18,293 nt of DNA. Source: JACDAS01 sp046262415 (GTDB lineage: Bacteria; Actinomycetota; Thermoleophilia; Gaiellales; Gaiellaceae). The notes below the pieces were generated by a model, which worked only from the letters and a program-made list of their open reading frames with translations, was not told where the DNA came from and did not search any database. Both the position numbers and the translations under genes were made by a program. Position 1 is the first letter of the stretch. Every line of letters begins with the position of its first letter. This document shows positions 1 through 6,129 of the stretch, one piece after another. The stretch lies in NCBI GenBank assembly GCA_046262415.1, contig JBHEMU010000176.1:1-18293 (forward strand). Direction: 5' to 3'.

Positions 1-1
1 G

Positions 2-532
2 GCTAGCGCCGTCCGGCTTCGTCGCGCCGAGCCCGCCGATCTCGACTTCCTTGTCGAGCTGATCACGCACGAGGAGGTGGAGCCGTTCATGGCCGCCATC
101 CGGCCCCGCGACGCGGAGGGCGTGCTGGCCGAGATCGAACGCTCGCGGGCGGAGCCGCGGGAGTTCGGCCGCCTCGTCGTCGAGGCCCGCGACGGCGGCG
201 GGTGGGTGCCGGCGGGCGTGATGGGCTACGAGGTCGCGAACCGCCGCAGCAGGATCGCCCACCTCGGCGGCCTGGCGATCCACCCGGACTTCCGCGGCCG
301 CGGGCTGGCCGACGAGGCGGCGCAGCTCTTGCAACGGCACCTGATCTTCGACCTCGGCTACCACCGCCTCCAGCTCGAGTGCTACGGCTTCAACGAGCGG
401 GCGATCCGGCACGCCGAGCGGTCCGGATTCGTGCGCGAGGGCGTCAAGCGCAAGGCGTACCTTCGCCACGGCGAGTGGGTCGACGGCGTCATGTTCGGGT
501 TGATCCGCGAGGACCTCGAACCGGAGGCTTGA
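2..532 (+). CDS. GNAT family N-acetyltransferase (5' partial)
   Basis: This is an acetyl-CoA-dependent N-acetyltransferase; its substrate cannot be told from sequence. The reading frame is open from base 2 and the peptide before the GTG at 77 (VRLRRAEPADLDFLVEL) is a typical GNAT N-terminus, so the true start lies before the window and the GTG at 77 is not the start. The acetyl-CoA-binding motif A is visible as LAIHPDFRGRGLADEAAQ, followed by the C-terminal GNAT signature around FNERAIRHAERSGFVREG. That motif resembles the RimJ/RimL and spermidine-acetyltransferase branch. About 176 residues are present, close to full length for the family. The stop is TGA at 530-532. The family call is firm and the substrate is unknown. 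Confidence 0.88.
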   Translation, partial: ASAVRLRRAEPADLDFLVELITHEEVEPFMAAIRPRDAEGVLAEIERSRAEPREFGRLVVEARDGGGWVPAGVMGYEVANRRSRIAHLGGLAIHPDFRGRGLADEAAQLLQRHLIFDLGYHRLQLECYGFNERAIRHAERSGFVREGVKRKAYLRHGEWVDGVMFGLIREDLEPEA

Positions 533-555
533 CCGCTCGGCCCATGGCGATTCGT

Positions 556-581
556 GCAGAACCGTGTCAGACTCGTTCTGC
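556..581. repeat. Short inverted repeat between the GNAT and protease genes
   Basis: GCAGAAC at 556-562 and GTTCTGC at 575-581 form a perfect 7-bp inverted repeat with a 12-nt spacer, in the 82-bp gap between the GNAT stop and the protease start. It could be a weak terminator for the GNAT gene or an operator for the protease. There is no T-tract. Only the symmetry is seen; the function is a guess. Confidence 0.3.
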
Positions 582-614
582 CCGCCGAGCCGGTACTCGA
601 GCCGAAGGAGCGTC

Positions 615-1901
615 ATGCGCGCACTCGCCCTCCTCATTGCCATCGCAGCCGCATCCCTTCTCGCCGCCGCAGCGCCGGCGGATGGCGCGGACGTCGCGAG
701 CGTCGTCGTCGTGCTGAAGGGCGACGTCGGCAGCGCGCGCGTCGCCGACGAGCACGTCCGTGCGCACGGCGTCGCGGTGACTCACCTCTACGGGACTGCG
801 CTCAGCGGCTACGCCGCCCGCGTCCCTTCCGGGCGGCTCGAGGTGCTCCGGCGCGACCCGCGGGTCGCCTACGTCGCCCCCGACCTGCTCGCCCACGTGC
901 TCGGGCAGCCGGCCGGAAGCCCCCAGACGTTGCCGACGGGCATCCGCAGGACCGAAGGCGACCGCTCGAGCGCGCGCTCGGGCGACGGCAGCGGCGCGGT
1001 CGCAGCGCCCGCGGTCGCGATCCTCGACACCGGAATCGACCGCAAGCACCCGGACCTGAATGTCGCCGGCGTCGTCAACTGCGTCGGCGGCAAGAACGGA
1101 GACGGCTACGGGCACGGGACGAAGGTCGCCGGGATCGTCGCCGCCAGGGACAACGGCATCGGAGCGGTGGGGATCGCTCCCGGCGCGCCGGTCTACGACG
1201 TCAAGGTGATCAACGACAGCGGCACCGCCTCCCTCTCCTCCGTGATCTGCGGGATCGACTGGGTGAGCGCCAACACGGCCTCGAGGGGGATCCGCGTGGC
1301 GAACATGAGCTTCGGCTTTCGGGACGCTCGCGCCTATCCCGACGACGGCAACTGCGGCATCACGGTCGGCGATCCCTTCCACCAGGCGGTCTGCAACTCC
1401 TCCGCCCGCGGCATCACCTACGTCGCCTCCGCGGGGAACACCGCGCGTGACTTGGCGGTCCAGACGCCCGCCTCCTACGACGAGGTCCTGACGGTGACGG
1501 CCCTCGCCGACTACGACGGCCTCCCGGGCGGCCTCAGCGCGCCCACGTGCCAGTACGGCGCCGACGACACGCCGGCGAGCTTCAGCAGCTACGCCGTCAG
1601 TGAGCCGGATGCGGCGCACACGGTCGCCGCCCCGGGGACGTGCACGTACACCACGGCGCGGGGCGGCTATGCCGCGTTCTCGGGAACCAGCGCCGCGTCG
1701 CCGCACGTCGCGGGCATGGTCGCGCTCTGCCTCGCCGGTGGTCGCTGCGCCGGAACGCCGGCCCAGACCGTCCAGCAGATCCGCCTCGACGCGGCGGCCC
1801 ACTCGACCGCCTTCCCCGCCTACGGGTTCTCGGGAGATGCTCGCTCGCACGTCCCGGGCAGCAGCTACTACGGCTACCTCGCGTGGGCCGGCGGGTACTG
1901 A
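615..1901 (+). CDS. Secreted subtilisin-like serine protease (S8 family)
   Basis: This is a secreted endopeptidase with a subtilisin catalytic triad. The ATG at 615 is preferred because AAGGAG lies 4 nt upstream and the protein then begins with a classic signal peptide (residues 1-25, MRALALLIAIAAAS then an Ala-rich stretch). Residues 28-95 resemble an I9-type inhibitor propeptide, ending near VAYVAPD. The peptidase domain has Asp138 (AILDTGID), His167 (GHGTKVAGI), oxyanion-hole Asn275 (SAGN) and nucleophile Ser359 (SGTSAASPHVAGMVAL), all in the usual order. The mature part has many cysteines, consistent with disulfides in an exported enzyme. It ends about 70 residues after the catalytic Ser, with no P-domain and no cell-wall anchor seen. 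Length is 428 aa. The gene stands alone; the next gene starts 34 bp downstream and is unrelated in function. Confidence 0.93.
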   Translation: MRALALLIAIAAASLLAAAAPADGADVASVVVVLKGDVGSARVADEHVRAHGVAVTHLYGTALSGYAARVPSGRLEVLRRDPRVAYVAPDLLAHVLGQPAGSPQTLPTGIRRTEGDRSSARSGDGSGAVAAPAVAILDTGIDRKHPDLNVAGVVNCVGGKNGDGYGHGTKVAGIVAARDNGIGAVGIAPGAPVYDVKVINDSGTASLSSVICGIDWVSANTASRGIRVANMSFGFRDARAYPDDGNCGITVGDPFHQAVCNSSARGITYVASAGNTARDLAVQTPASYDEVLTVTALADYDGLPGGLSAPTCQYGADDTPASFSSYAVSEPDAAHTVAAPGTCTYTTARGGYAAFSGTSAASPHVAGMVALCLAGGRCAGTPAQTVQQIRLDAAAHSTAFPAYGFSGDARSHVPGSSYYGYLAWAGGY

Positions 1902-1935
1902 GCGCGGTCGGCGCCGGAGGGGCGCGGGAGCTCGC

Positions 1936-2313
1936 ATGGAGCTGATCCACACGTGCTACCGCATCACCGACATCGACCGCTCGGTCGCCTTCTACACCGC
2001 CCTCGGCTTCGAGGAGCGCCGCCGGCTGCCGATCCGCGACGAGGCGATCAACGTCTTCATGGGCCTGCCGGGAGACGGAGACCGGCTCGAGCTCACGTAC
2101 AACTTCGGCGTCGACTCCTACGAGCTCGGCACGGGGTACGGCCACGTCGCCGTCACCGTCGAGGACCTCGACGGGACGCTCGACGGCCTGGCCGCCCAGG
2201 GGATCGAGCCGGAGCGGCCCCCCTACACGGTGCGCGAGGGAGGTCCCCGGATCTGCTTCGTCCGGGATCCGGACGGCTATCGCATCGAGCTGATCGAGCG
2301 CGGCCGGATCTGA
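1936..2313 (+). CDS. Glyoxalase-I-like VOC metalloprotein (GloA-like)
   Basis: This is probably a glyoxalase I-type lyase that isomerises the hemithioacetal of methylglyoxal and a low-molecular-weight thiol. The 125-aa protein keeps the four metal ligands of the enzyme at family spacing: His5 (MELIHTCYRI), Glu52 (DRLELTYN), His70 (GYGHVAV) and Glu118 (GYRIELIERG). Compared with E. coli GloA (ligands at 5, 56, 74, 122) the pattern is preserved after one 4-residue deletion. The ATG at 1936 has CGGGAG 5 nt upstream. The stop TGA overlaps the proposed start of the next gene, so the two may be translationally coupled. The thiol is uncertain because many actinobacteria use mycothiol rather than glutathione, so no symbol is given. 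Confidence 0.87.
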   Translation: MELIHTCYRITDIDRSVAFYTALGFEERRRLPIRDEAINVFMGLPGDGDRLELTYNFGVDSYELGTGYGHVAVTVEDLDGTLDGLAAQGIEPERPPYTVREGGPRICFVRDPDGYRIELIERGRI

Positions 2314-2681
2314 CGGACCCGCCCGCTCCGGAGATCGTCGAGCGCGACTCGACGCGCGTCGCGGTCCTCGACGAGGAGGGGCGGGTGCTCCTCCTCCACG
2401 CCGTGCTCCCGGAGCTGGAATGGTGGGAGCTCCCCGGCGGAGGGATCGAACCCGGTGAGACTCCCGAGCAGGCTGCGCTCCGCGAGCTCGTCGAGGAGGC
2501 GGGGATCGTCGCCGACCGGCTCGACGCCCACCTCGGCACCGTCGACACGGAGTTCCTGTTCGACGGCCGCCTCTACCACCAGAGCGAGTGCGTGTTCCTG
2601 CTCGATCCGGGTCCCGTCTCCGTGCGGCTCGGCGCCCCCGACCCGCCGCCCTTCCCGCGCCATGTCGAGTACCGCTGGTGA
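2310..2681 (+). CDS. NUDIX hydrolase, probably truncated by an in-frame TGA
   Basis: This is a NUDIX-fold pyrophosphohydrolase of nucleoside-diphosphate-linked compounds; the substrate is unknown. The complete Nudix box G-x5-E-x7-RE-U-x-EE-x-G-U is seen (GGIEPGETPEQAAL, then RELVEEAGI). No ATG, GTG or TTG lies in frame near the N-terminus. The best start is CTG at 2310, which overlaps the glyoxalase stop (CTGA), giving 123 aa; the next in-frame GTG (about 2383) would cut into the first strand. The frame ends in EYRW followed by TGA, exactly where the family normally has a second Trp (RWW), and coding-like sequence continues in frame to 2771. Either a TGG-to-TGA nonsense mutation or a base-calling error explains this. 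With both a missing canonical start and an internal stop, it may be a decaying gene. Confidence 0.7.
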   Translation: MTDPPAPEIVERDSTRVAVLDEEGRVLLLHAVLPELEWWELPGGGIEPGETPEQAALRELVEEAGIVADRLDAHLGTVDTEFLFDGRLYHQSECVFLLDPGPVSVRLGAPDPPPFPRHVEYRW

Positions 2682-2771
2682 AGCGCCGAGGAGATCGAGG
2701 CGACCGACACGCTCGTCCACCCGCCTCGGCTGACGGAGCTGTTGCGAGCCGCGCCCGAGCCCGCGACCTAG
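2682..2771 (+). pseudogene. Out-of-gene C-terminal remnant of the NUDIX hydrolase
   Basis: Directly after the TGA at 2679-2681, the same frame reads SAEEIEATDTLVHPPRLTEL and then LRAAPEPAT before a TAG at 2769-2771. This matches the usual C-terminal helix of actinobacterial NUDIX proteins (RWWS..E(I/L)..T...P.RL.ELLR), so the segment is the natural end of the upstream gene. The closing TAG is the CTAG boundary of the adjacent 97-bp repeat. There is no separate start here. If the TGA is an error, the true gene is 2310-2771. Confidence 0.62.
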
Positions 2772-2869
2772 GCGTCGCTTGCGACGCCGACCCCAGGAGC
2801 GCGGGCTTGCCCGTGCTCCGTCTGAGCCGACCGCACCAGCGCATCCGGGGAGAGACCCACGCTCCTAGG
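2767..2869 (+). repeat. 97-bp CTAG-bounded repeat, copy A
   Basis: First of two head-to-tail copies with an exact 97-bp period (CCTAGG at 2767-2772 and again at 2864-2869). The unit begins CTAGGCGTCGC and ends CCCACGCTCCTAG. Hairpins within the unit are: an 8-bp stem GGCGTCGC/GCGACGCC with a TT loop, an 11-bp stem GGAGCGCGGGC/GCCCGTGCTCC, and a short GGG/CCC stem near the end. The copy has small differences (ACCCCAGG, CACCAGC, GGGGAGAG). Its left CTAG supplies the TAG ending the NUDIX remnant frame. Non-coding; no transposase is nearby. Confidence 0.95.
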
Positions 2870-2966
2870 CGTCGCTTGCGACGCCGACCTCAGGAGCGCG
2901 GGCTTGCCCGTGCTCCGTCTGAGCCGACCGCACGAGCGCATGCGGGTAAAGGCCCACGCTGCTAGC
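2864..2966 (+). repeat. 97-bp CTAG-bounded repeat, copy B
   Basis: Second tandem copy, sharing the CCTAGG junction with copy A. It ends GCTGCTAGC instead of GCTCCTAGG. The CTAG at this end gives, on the minus strand, the TAG stop of the oxidoreductase gene (2964-2962). The terminal mini-hairpin reads GGGTAAAGGCCC where the consensus has GGGTAGAGACCC. The A-to-G change opposite T keeps a G-T wobble pair, compatible with selection on an RNA fold, though a single case proves nothing. Confidence 0.95.
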
Positions 2967-3843
2967 GGCCCGGCATCAGCGCCGCGAGGGTCTCCTCGAG
3001 GGCGAGATCCTCCGGGAGGTCCTCGACGGCCTGCCGTGCGAACGGCCGGCGGGAGACCTCGGCGTACACCTCGGCGATGCCTTCGAACAGCGCGGCGGGC
3101 AGCCCCGCGGCCGCCTGCGTCGCCGCGATCTCGCGCATCTCGGCGACGTAGCGGCCGGACTTCGTCGCCGCGCGGGCGAGCGTCCGCTCGATTCCGGCCG
3201 TCAGCTGCGGGAGCGAGTCGCCCAGGTCGTCGAGCACGTGGTGGAGGACGCCGTTCGCGCGGGCGGCCGCGAGCGCGTGCAGGAGCAGCGCCGTGGTGCC
3301 CTTGTAGACCGAGGCCGTGCACATCTTCACTGCCGAGGCCGTGCCGACATCCTCGCCGACGAGGATCAGCTCGACGCCCGGGAAGGGGATCGCCGCGAGC
3401 TCCGGCGCCCGCCTGCCGGAGAGGTAGATCCGGGTCGTGTCCGGCCGCCAGGGCGGCGGGCCCGAGACGGAGCCGTCGACGAGGTCCAGCCCGCCCGGCG
3501 CGAGCGACCCGGCCAGCCGCCGCACCGTCGCCGGCGAGATCGCATTCAGGTCGGCCAGCAGTGGGCGCGTCGCCGCCTCGGCGGCGGCCTCGGCCAGGTC
3601 GCGGCCGATCGGCTCCGCGTGCTCGGGCGGCACGATCGAGATCACGATCTCCGACTCGCGCATGACGTCGACGAGGCCGGGCAGGCACTCGATCCGGGCC
3701 CGTCCGGCCAGGCCGGCGGTACGCGCGCTGCGCCCCGCCAGGGTGGTGACGACCCGGGCACCGCCCCGGGCGAGGACGTGGCCGAGTGCGCTGCCCATCG
3801 CGCCCGTGCTGACGATGCCGATCGTGCGTGGCGCCGCTGACAC
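2962..3843 (-). CDS. NAD(P)-binding 6-phosphogluconate-dehydrogenase-like oxidoreductase
   Basis: This is a 293-aa beta-hydroxyacid-dehydrogenase-type protein. The N-terminus holds a Rossmann dinucleotide motif (GIVSTGAMGSALG, residues 9-21). This is followed by VISIVPPEHA, the DLNAISPATV stretch (98-107) and DGSVSGPP (123-130), which corresponds to the family's substrate-binding region. A candidate catalytic lysine is Lys173 in SAVKMCTASVYKG. The C-terminal helical half resembles the DUF1932 domain found behind such Rossmann domains. It is not a housekeeping 6PGDH: it is much shorter than the 470-480 aa enzyme. The GTG start at 3843 lies 7 nt after TAGCCT, suggesting a leaderless mRNA. The stop TAG is formed by the end of repeat copy B. 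The substrate is unknown. Confidence 0.82.
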   Translation of the reverse strand: MSAAPRTIGIVSTGAMGSALGHVLARGGARVVTTLAGRSARTAGLAGRARIECLPGLVDVMRESEIVISIVPPEHAEPIGRDLAEAAAEAATRPLLADLNAISPATVRRLAGSLAPGGLDLVDGSVSGPPPWRPDTTRIYLSGRRAPELAAIPFPGVELILVGEDVGTASAVKMCTASVYKGTTALLLHALAAARANGVLHHVLDDLGDSLPQLTAGIERTLARAATKSGRYVAEMREIAATQAAAGLPAALFEGIAEVYAEVSRRPFARQAVEDLPEDLALEETLAALMPGR

Positions 3844-3850
3844 CGATGCG

Positions 3851-3868
3851 AGGCTACCGCGGTAGGTT
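3851..3868. promoter_or_regulatory. Back-to-back divergent -10 elements in a palindrome
   Basis: Only 31 bp separate the divergent GTG starts at 3843 (minus) and 3875 (plus). On the plus strand TAGGTT (3863-3868) lies 6 nt before the GTG. On the minus strand TAGCCT (3856-3851) lies 7 nt before its GTG. Both include the ends of the perfect 12-bp palindrome CTACCGCGGTAG (3854-3865). No good -35 at standard spacing was found for either; CTGACA at 3837-3842 is 20 bp from TAGGTT. The polymerase footprints would overlap, so the two promoters should compete. Confidence 0.5.
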
Positions 3869-3874
3869 GGGGCG

Positions 3875-4774
3875 GTGGGCGGGTGGGTCGCCGGCCGGCC
3901 GGAGGACGTACCCCGGGTCGCGGACGCGGGTGACCTCGGCTGGCATCCGCTCGTGACCTGCCCGGCACCGATGACCGAGCCGCTGGCACGCGGTCTCGAG
4001 CGTGCCGGGGTCTCGTTCCTGGTCGAGTGGATCGAGGGCGCGAGCCGGCACCCGCAGCGCCCGCCGGGACTCGAGGTGAGGCGGTTCGGCGGGGCAGTCG
4101 CGTTCGTGTGTCCCTCGCGGCCGGAGATCGACTTCCTGAATCGCGTCCACGACCTCTGGCCCGAGGACGAGGGGGAGGTCGAGCGAATCGCCGGGTTCTA
4201 CCGCGGTCTCGGCGTCCGCCCCTGGTTCGAGCTCGGGCCGGCCGACGGTTTCGACCGGCTGGCCGCCGCGCTCGCTGCGGTCGGAGCGAGCCAGATCGAC
4301 TTCCACACGATGCTCCACGGCCGGCCCCGGCCCGCACCACCCGGGGGCTCGGACGTCGCCGTCAGGGAGATCGGGCCGGGGGAGCTGCACGGGTTCGTGT
4401 CGGTCTTCCTCGACGGCCTCCAGGTGAAGAGCCCTGATCGGGCCCTGCACGCCCACTGGGGGGACGTGCCCGGCTGGCGGCTGTACCTCGCCTCCGTGGG
4501 CGGGGAGCCGGCGGGTGCGGCCGTGCTGCGCATCGGGGACGGGGTCGGCTACCTCGCGGCGGCCTCGACGCTGCCGCAGTTCCGCCGAAGCGGGTGCCAG
4601 GCGGCTCTGATCGCGCGCCGGCTCGCGGATGCCGCCGCGGCCGGCTGCGAGCTCGTGGCCTCGCAGGCGGCCTTCGGCTCGCCCAGCCAGCGGAACCTGG
4701 AGCGGGCCGGGCTGCGGATCGCGTTCACGAAGGCGGTGTGGCGCGTCCGCGACCGAGTCGGCACGAGGCCGTGA
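3875..4774 (+). CDS. GNAT-domain protein with an N-terminal extension
   Basis: A 299-aa protein whose C-terminal half (about residues 150-290) is a GNAT acetyltransferase domain. It has the strand pair WRLYLASVGGEPAGAAVLRI, the motif-A-like STLPQFRRSGCQAALIARRL and the terminal SPSQRNLERAGLRIAFTKAVWR. The pantetheine loop is degenerate (RRSGCQAAL rather than RGRGhG), as in several large uncharacterised GNAT families. The N-terminal half (residues 1-145) has no motif recognised here and could be a second, degenerate GNAT fold. The GTG start at 3875 is chosen because TAGGTT lies 6 nt upstream. A later ATG (3971) would remove about 30 residues. The substrate is unknown. Confidence 0.75.
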   Translation: MGGWVAGRPEDVPRVADAGDLGWHPLVTCPAPMTEPLARGLERAGVSFLVEWIEGASRHPQRPPGLEVRRFGGAVAFVCPSRPEIDFLNRVHDLWPEDEGEVERIAGFYRGLGVRPWFELGPADGFDRLAAALAAVGASQIDFHTMLHGRPRPAPPGGSDVAVREIGPGELHGFVSVFLDGLQVKSPDRALHAHWGDVPGWRLYLASVGGEPAGAAVLRIGDGVGYLAAASTLPQFRRSGCQAALIARRLADAAAAGCELVASQAAFGSPSQRNLERAGLRIAFTKAVWRVRDRVGTRP

Positions 4775-4797
4775 CACAGTCGTCACCGAGATCCCGG

Positions 4798-4803
4798 TAC
4801 GTT
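4798..4803 (+). promoter_or_regulatory. -10 element of the 4811 gene (leaderless)
   Basis: TACGTT ends 7 nt before the ATG at 4811, placing the predicted transcription start at or next to the start codon. No Shine-Dalgarno sequence precedes the ATG. The nearest -35-like hexamer, GTGACA at 4771-4776, is 21 bp away, which is too far for a standard promoter. The surrounding GTTGCC...GGCAAC inverted repeat (4801-4818) could bind a regulator. Confidence 0.42.
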
Positions 4804-4810
4804 GCCTTCC

Positions 4811-5182
4811 ATGGCAACGAAGGTGGCTACGGTGTGGGGGGCGGCCCAGGTGGTCGAGGAGATCAGGTTGCCGCAGCGGGCGGGCGAGAAGCGGTTCGCG
4901 GTCGTGGTGCAGCTCCTCGAAGGCACGCGCGGCGAGGCCTTCGTCCGGTTCGCGTATTCCACGGACGGCGTCGCGCGGCGCGGGCCGGTCACGTTCCGGG
5001 CGCGTGACCTCGAGCGGCTCCGGGCCAAGCTCGGAGAGCACGAGCTGCTCGCGAACGCGCTCGGACTCGGCGGGGGAATGGCTGGGCGTCGCTTGCGACG
5101 CCGACCTCAGGAGCACGGGCGTGCCCGTGCTCCGTCTGAGCCGACCGCCCGAGCGCATCCGGGTAGAGACCCACGCTCCTAG
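4811..5182 (+). CDS. Small unknown protein with a repeat-encoded tail
   Basis: A 123-aa protein with no family recognised here. Residues 1-89 look like a compact alpha/beta domain: a strand-rich start (KVATVWGAAQVVEEIRLPQR), a strand KRFAVVVQLLE, the stretch EAFVRFAYSTDG, and a helix ARDLERLRAKLGEHELLANA. From about residue 91 the protein is Arg/Pro-rich (RRLRRRPQEHGRARAP and onward). This part is simply the translation of repeat copy C, and the stop TAG (5180-5182) is the distal CTAG of that repeat. The natural protein was therefore probably about 90 residues and lost its own stop. The ATG at 4811 is preferred over the in-frame TTG at 4802 because TACGTT lies 7 nt before it. It is convergent with purQ, 3 bp apart. 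Confidence 0.68.
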   Translation: MATKVATVWGAAQVVEEIRLPQRAGEKRFAVVVQLLEGTRGEAFVRFAYSTDGVARRGPVTFRARDLERLRAKLGEHELLANALGLGGGMAGRRLRRRPQEHGRARAPSEPTARAHPGRDPRS

Positions 5183-5183
5183 G
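5081..5183 (+). repeat. 97-bp CTAG-bounded repeat, copy C
   Basis: Same orientation as A and B. It lies between the convergent 4811 gene and purQ and overlaps the 3' end of the former. Its left boundary is altered (GCTGGG for CCTAGG); its right boundary CCTAGG is at 5178-5183. The main stem reads GGAGCACGGGC/GCCCGTGCTCC and is perfectly paired here, where the other copies have a G-T wobble at the fifth pair. It ends 3 bp before the purQ stop, so it could act as a hairpin terminator for both transcripts. Confidence 0.95.
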
Positions 5184-5185
5184 TG

Positions 5186-5887
5186 CTAGACGAGCGCGGC
5201 TGCGCGGCTACGCGCCGTATCGACGAGCGAGCCTAGAAGCAGCGCGCCGTCGGTCGAGCCGAGCAGGGCATCGACCGCATGCTCGGGATGCGGCATCAGC
5301 CCCATCACGTTGCCGGCCGAATCGAGGACGCCCGCGACGTCCGCGACCGAGCCGTTCGGGTTGCCCCCGTCGTAGCGGAGCAGGATGCGGCCCGCCGCCT
5401 CGAGCTCCGCGACGAGCTCCGGCGGCCCGTACCAGCAGCCTTCCCCGTGCTTGACCGGGACCGTCAGCCGCTGGCCCGGTCGACAGCGCTGCGTGAAGAT
5501 CGTGCCGGCGTTCTCCACGCGGACCGTGACGTCGCGGCAGGCGAACGAGAGCGACTCGTTCGGGCGGAGCGCACCCGGCAGCAGTCCGGCCTCGCAGAGG
5601 ATCTGGAACCCGTTGCAGATTCCGAGCACGGGTCCCCCTCCCGCGGCGAAGCGCTCGACGGTTCTCATCGCGGGCGAGAAGCGGGCGATCGCGCCGCAGC
5701 GGAGGTAGTCCCCGTACGAGAACCCGCCCGGCAGGACGATGGCGGCGACGCCCTCGAAGTTCTCGTCCTCGTGCCAGATGCGGACCGCTTCGGCACCGAG
5801 CCGCTCGAGGGCGAGGATCGCGTCGAGATCGTCGTTGGAGCCCGGGAAGACGACGACCGCGATTCTGGGCCGGACGGCTTCGGTCAC
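5186..5887 (-). CDS. purQ: Phosphoribosylformylglycinamidine synthase subunit PurQ
   Basis: This is the glutaminase subunit of the three-part FGAM synthase: it releases ammonia from glutamine and passes it to PurL with the help of PurS. The class I amidotransferase triad is visible: Cys91 (LGICNGFQIL), His200 and Glu202 (LMPHPEHAVD). Other family hallmarks are FPGSNDD near residue 14 and GGFSYGDYLRCGAIA at 54-68. The GTG at 5887 is the likely start because it overlaps the purS stop (GTGA). An upstream start at 5950 would add 21 Arg-rich residues that read antisense-like through purS. Length is 233 aa, normal for the family. It is the last gene of the operon; purL does not follow, and repeat copy C lies 3 bp beyond the stop. 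Confidence 0.95.
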   Translation of the reverse strand: MTEAVRPRIAVVVFPGSNDDLDAILALERLGAEAVRIWHEDENFEGVAAIVLPGGFSYGDYLRCGAIARFSPAMRTVERFAAGGGPVLGICNGFQILCEAGLLPGALRPNESLSFACRDVTVRVENAGTIFTQRCRPGQRLTVPVKHGEGCWYGPPELVAELEAAGRILLRYDGGNPNGSVADVAGVLDSAGNVMGLMPHPEHAVDALLGSTDGALLLGSLVDTARSRAAALV

Positions 5888-6129
5888 TCGTCCTCGGCGA
5901 GCTCGATCTCGTAGGTCTCGATCAGCGGGTTCGTGAGCAACTGCTCGCACATGCGGCCGAGGGCCTCGAGTGCCAGCGCGCGGTCGCCGGTGCCGAGCTC
6001 GAGGTCGACGACGCGGCCGACGCGTGCCTCGTGCACGTCGAAGCCGAGGTGGCGGAGCGAGCTCTCGACGGCCTGCCCCTGCGGATCGAGGATGCCGGCC
6101 TTCGGGCGGACGAGGACGGTCGCCTTCAT
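5884..6129 (-). CDS. purS: Phosphoribosylformylglycinamidine synthase subunit PurS
   Basis: This 81-aa PurS subunit holds PurL and PurQ together in the FGAM synthase complex. It shows the typical start MKATVLVRPKAGILDPQGQA, then VESSLRHLGF and VGRVVDLEL, with the C-terminal MCEQLLTNPLIETYEIEL. Length is normal. The ATG start overlaps the purC stop (ATGA) and its stop overlaps the purQ GTG, so the three are translationally coupled. This is the small-subunit architecture of Gram-positive bacteria and archaea, not the fused E. coli form. Confidence 0.95.
   Translation of the reverse strand: MKATVLVRPKAGILDPQGQAVESSLRHLGFDVHEARVGRVVDLELGTGDRALALEALGRMCEQLLTNPLIETYEIELAEDE

Noticed and set aside
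556..581. LexA/SOS box (GAAC...GTTC) before the protease
   Set aside because: The arms are 12 nt apart, far wider than the spacing of an actinobacterial SOS box, and the downstream gene is not an SOS gene.
567..1952. Long minus-strand ORF opposite the protease
   Set aside because: Arg/Val/Asp-rich antisense frame typical of GC-rich DNA. The plus strand carries a complete S8 protease with all catalytic residues.
2767..2966. CRISPR array
   Set aside because: The copies are directly adjacent without unique spacers, are 97 bp long and also occur singly at two other loci. No cas genes are present.
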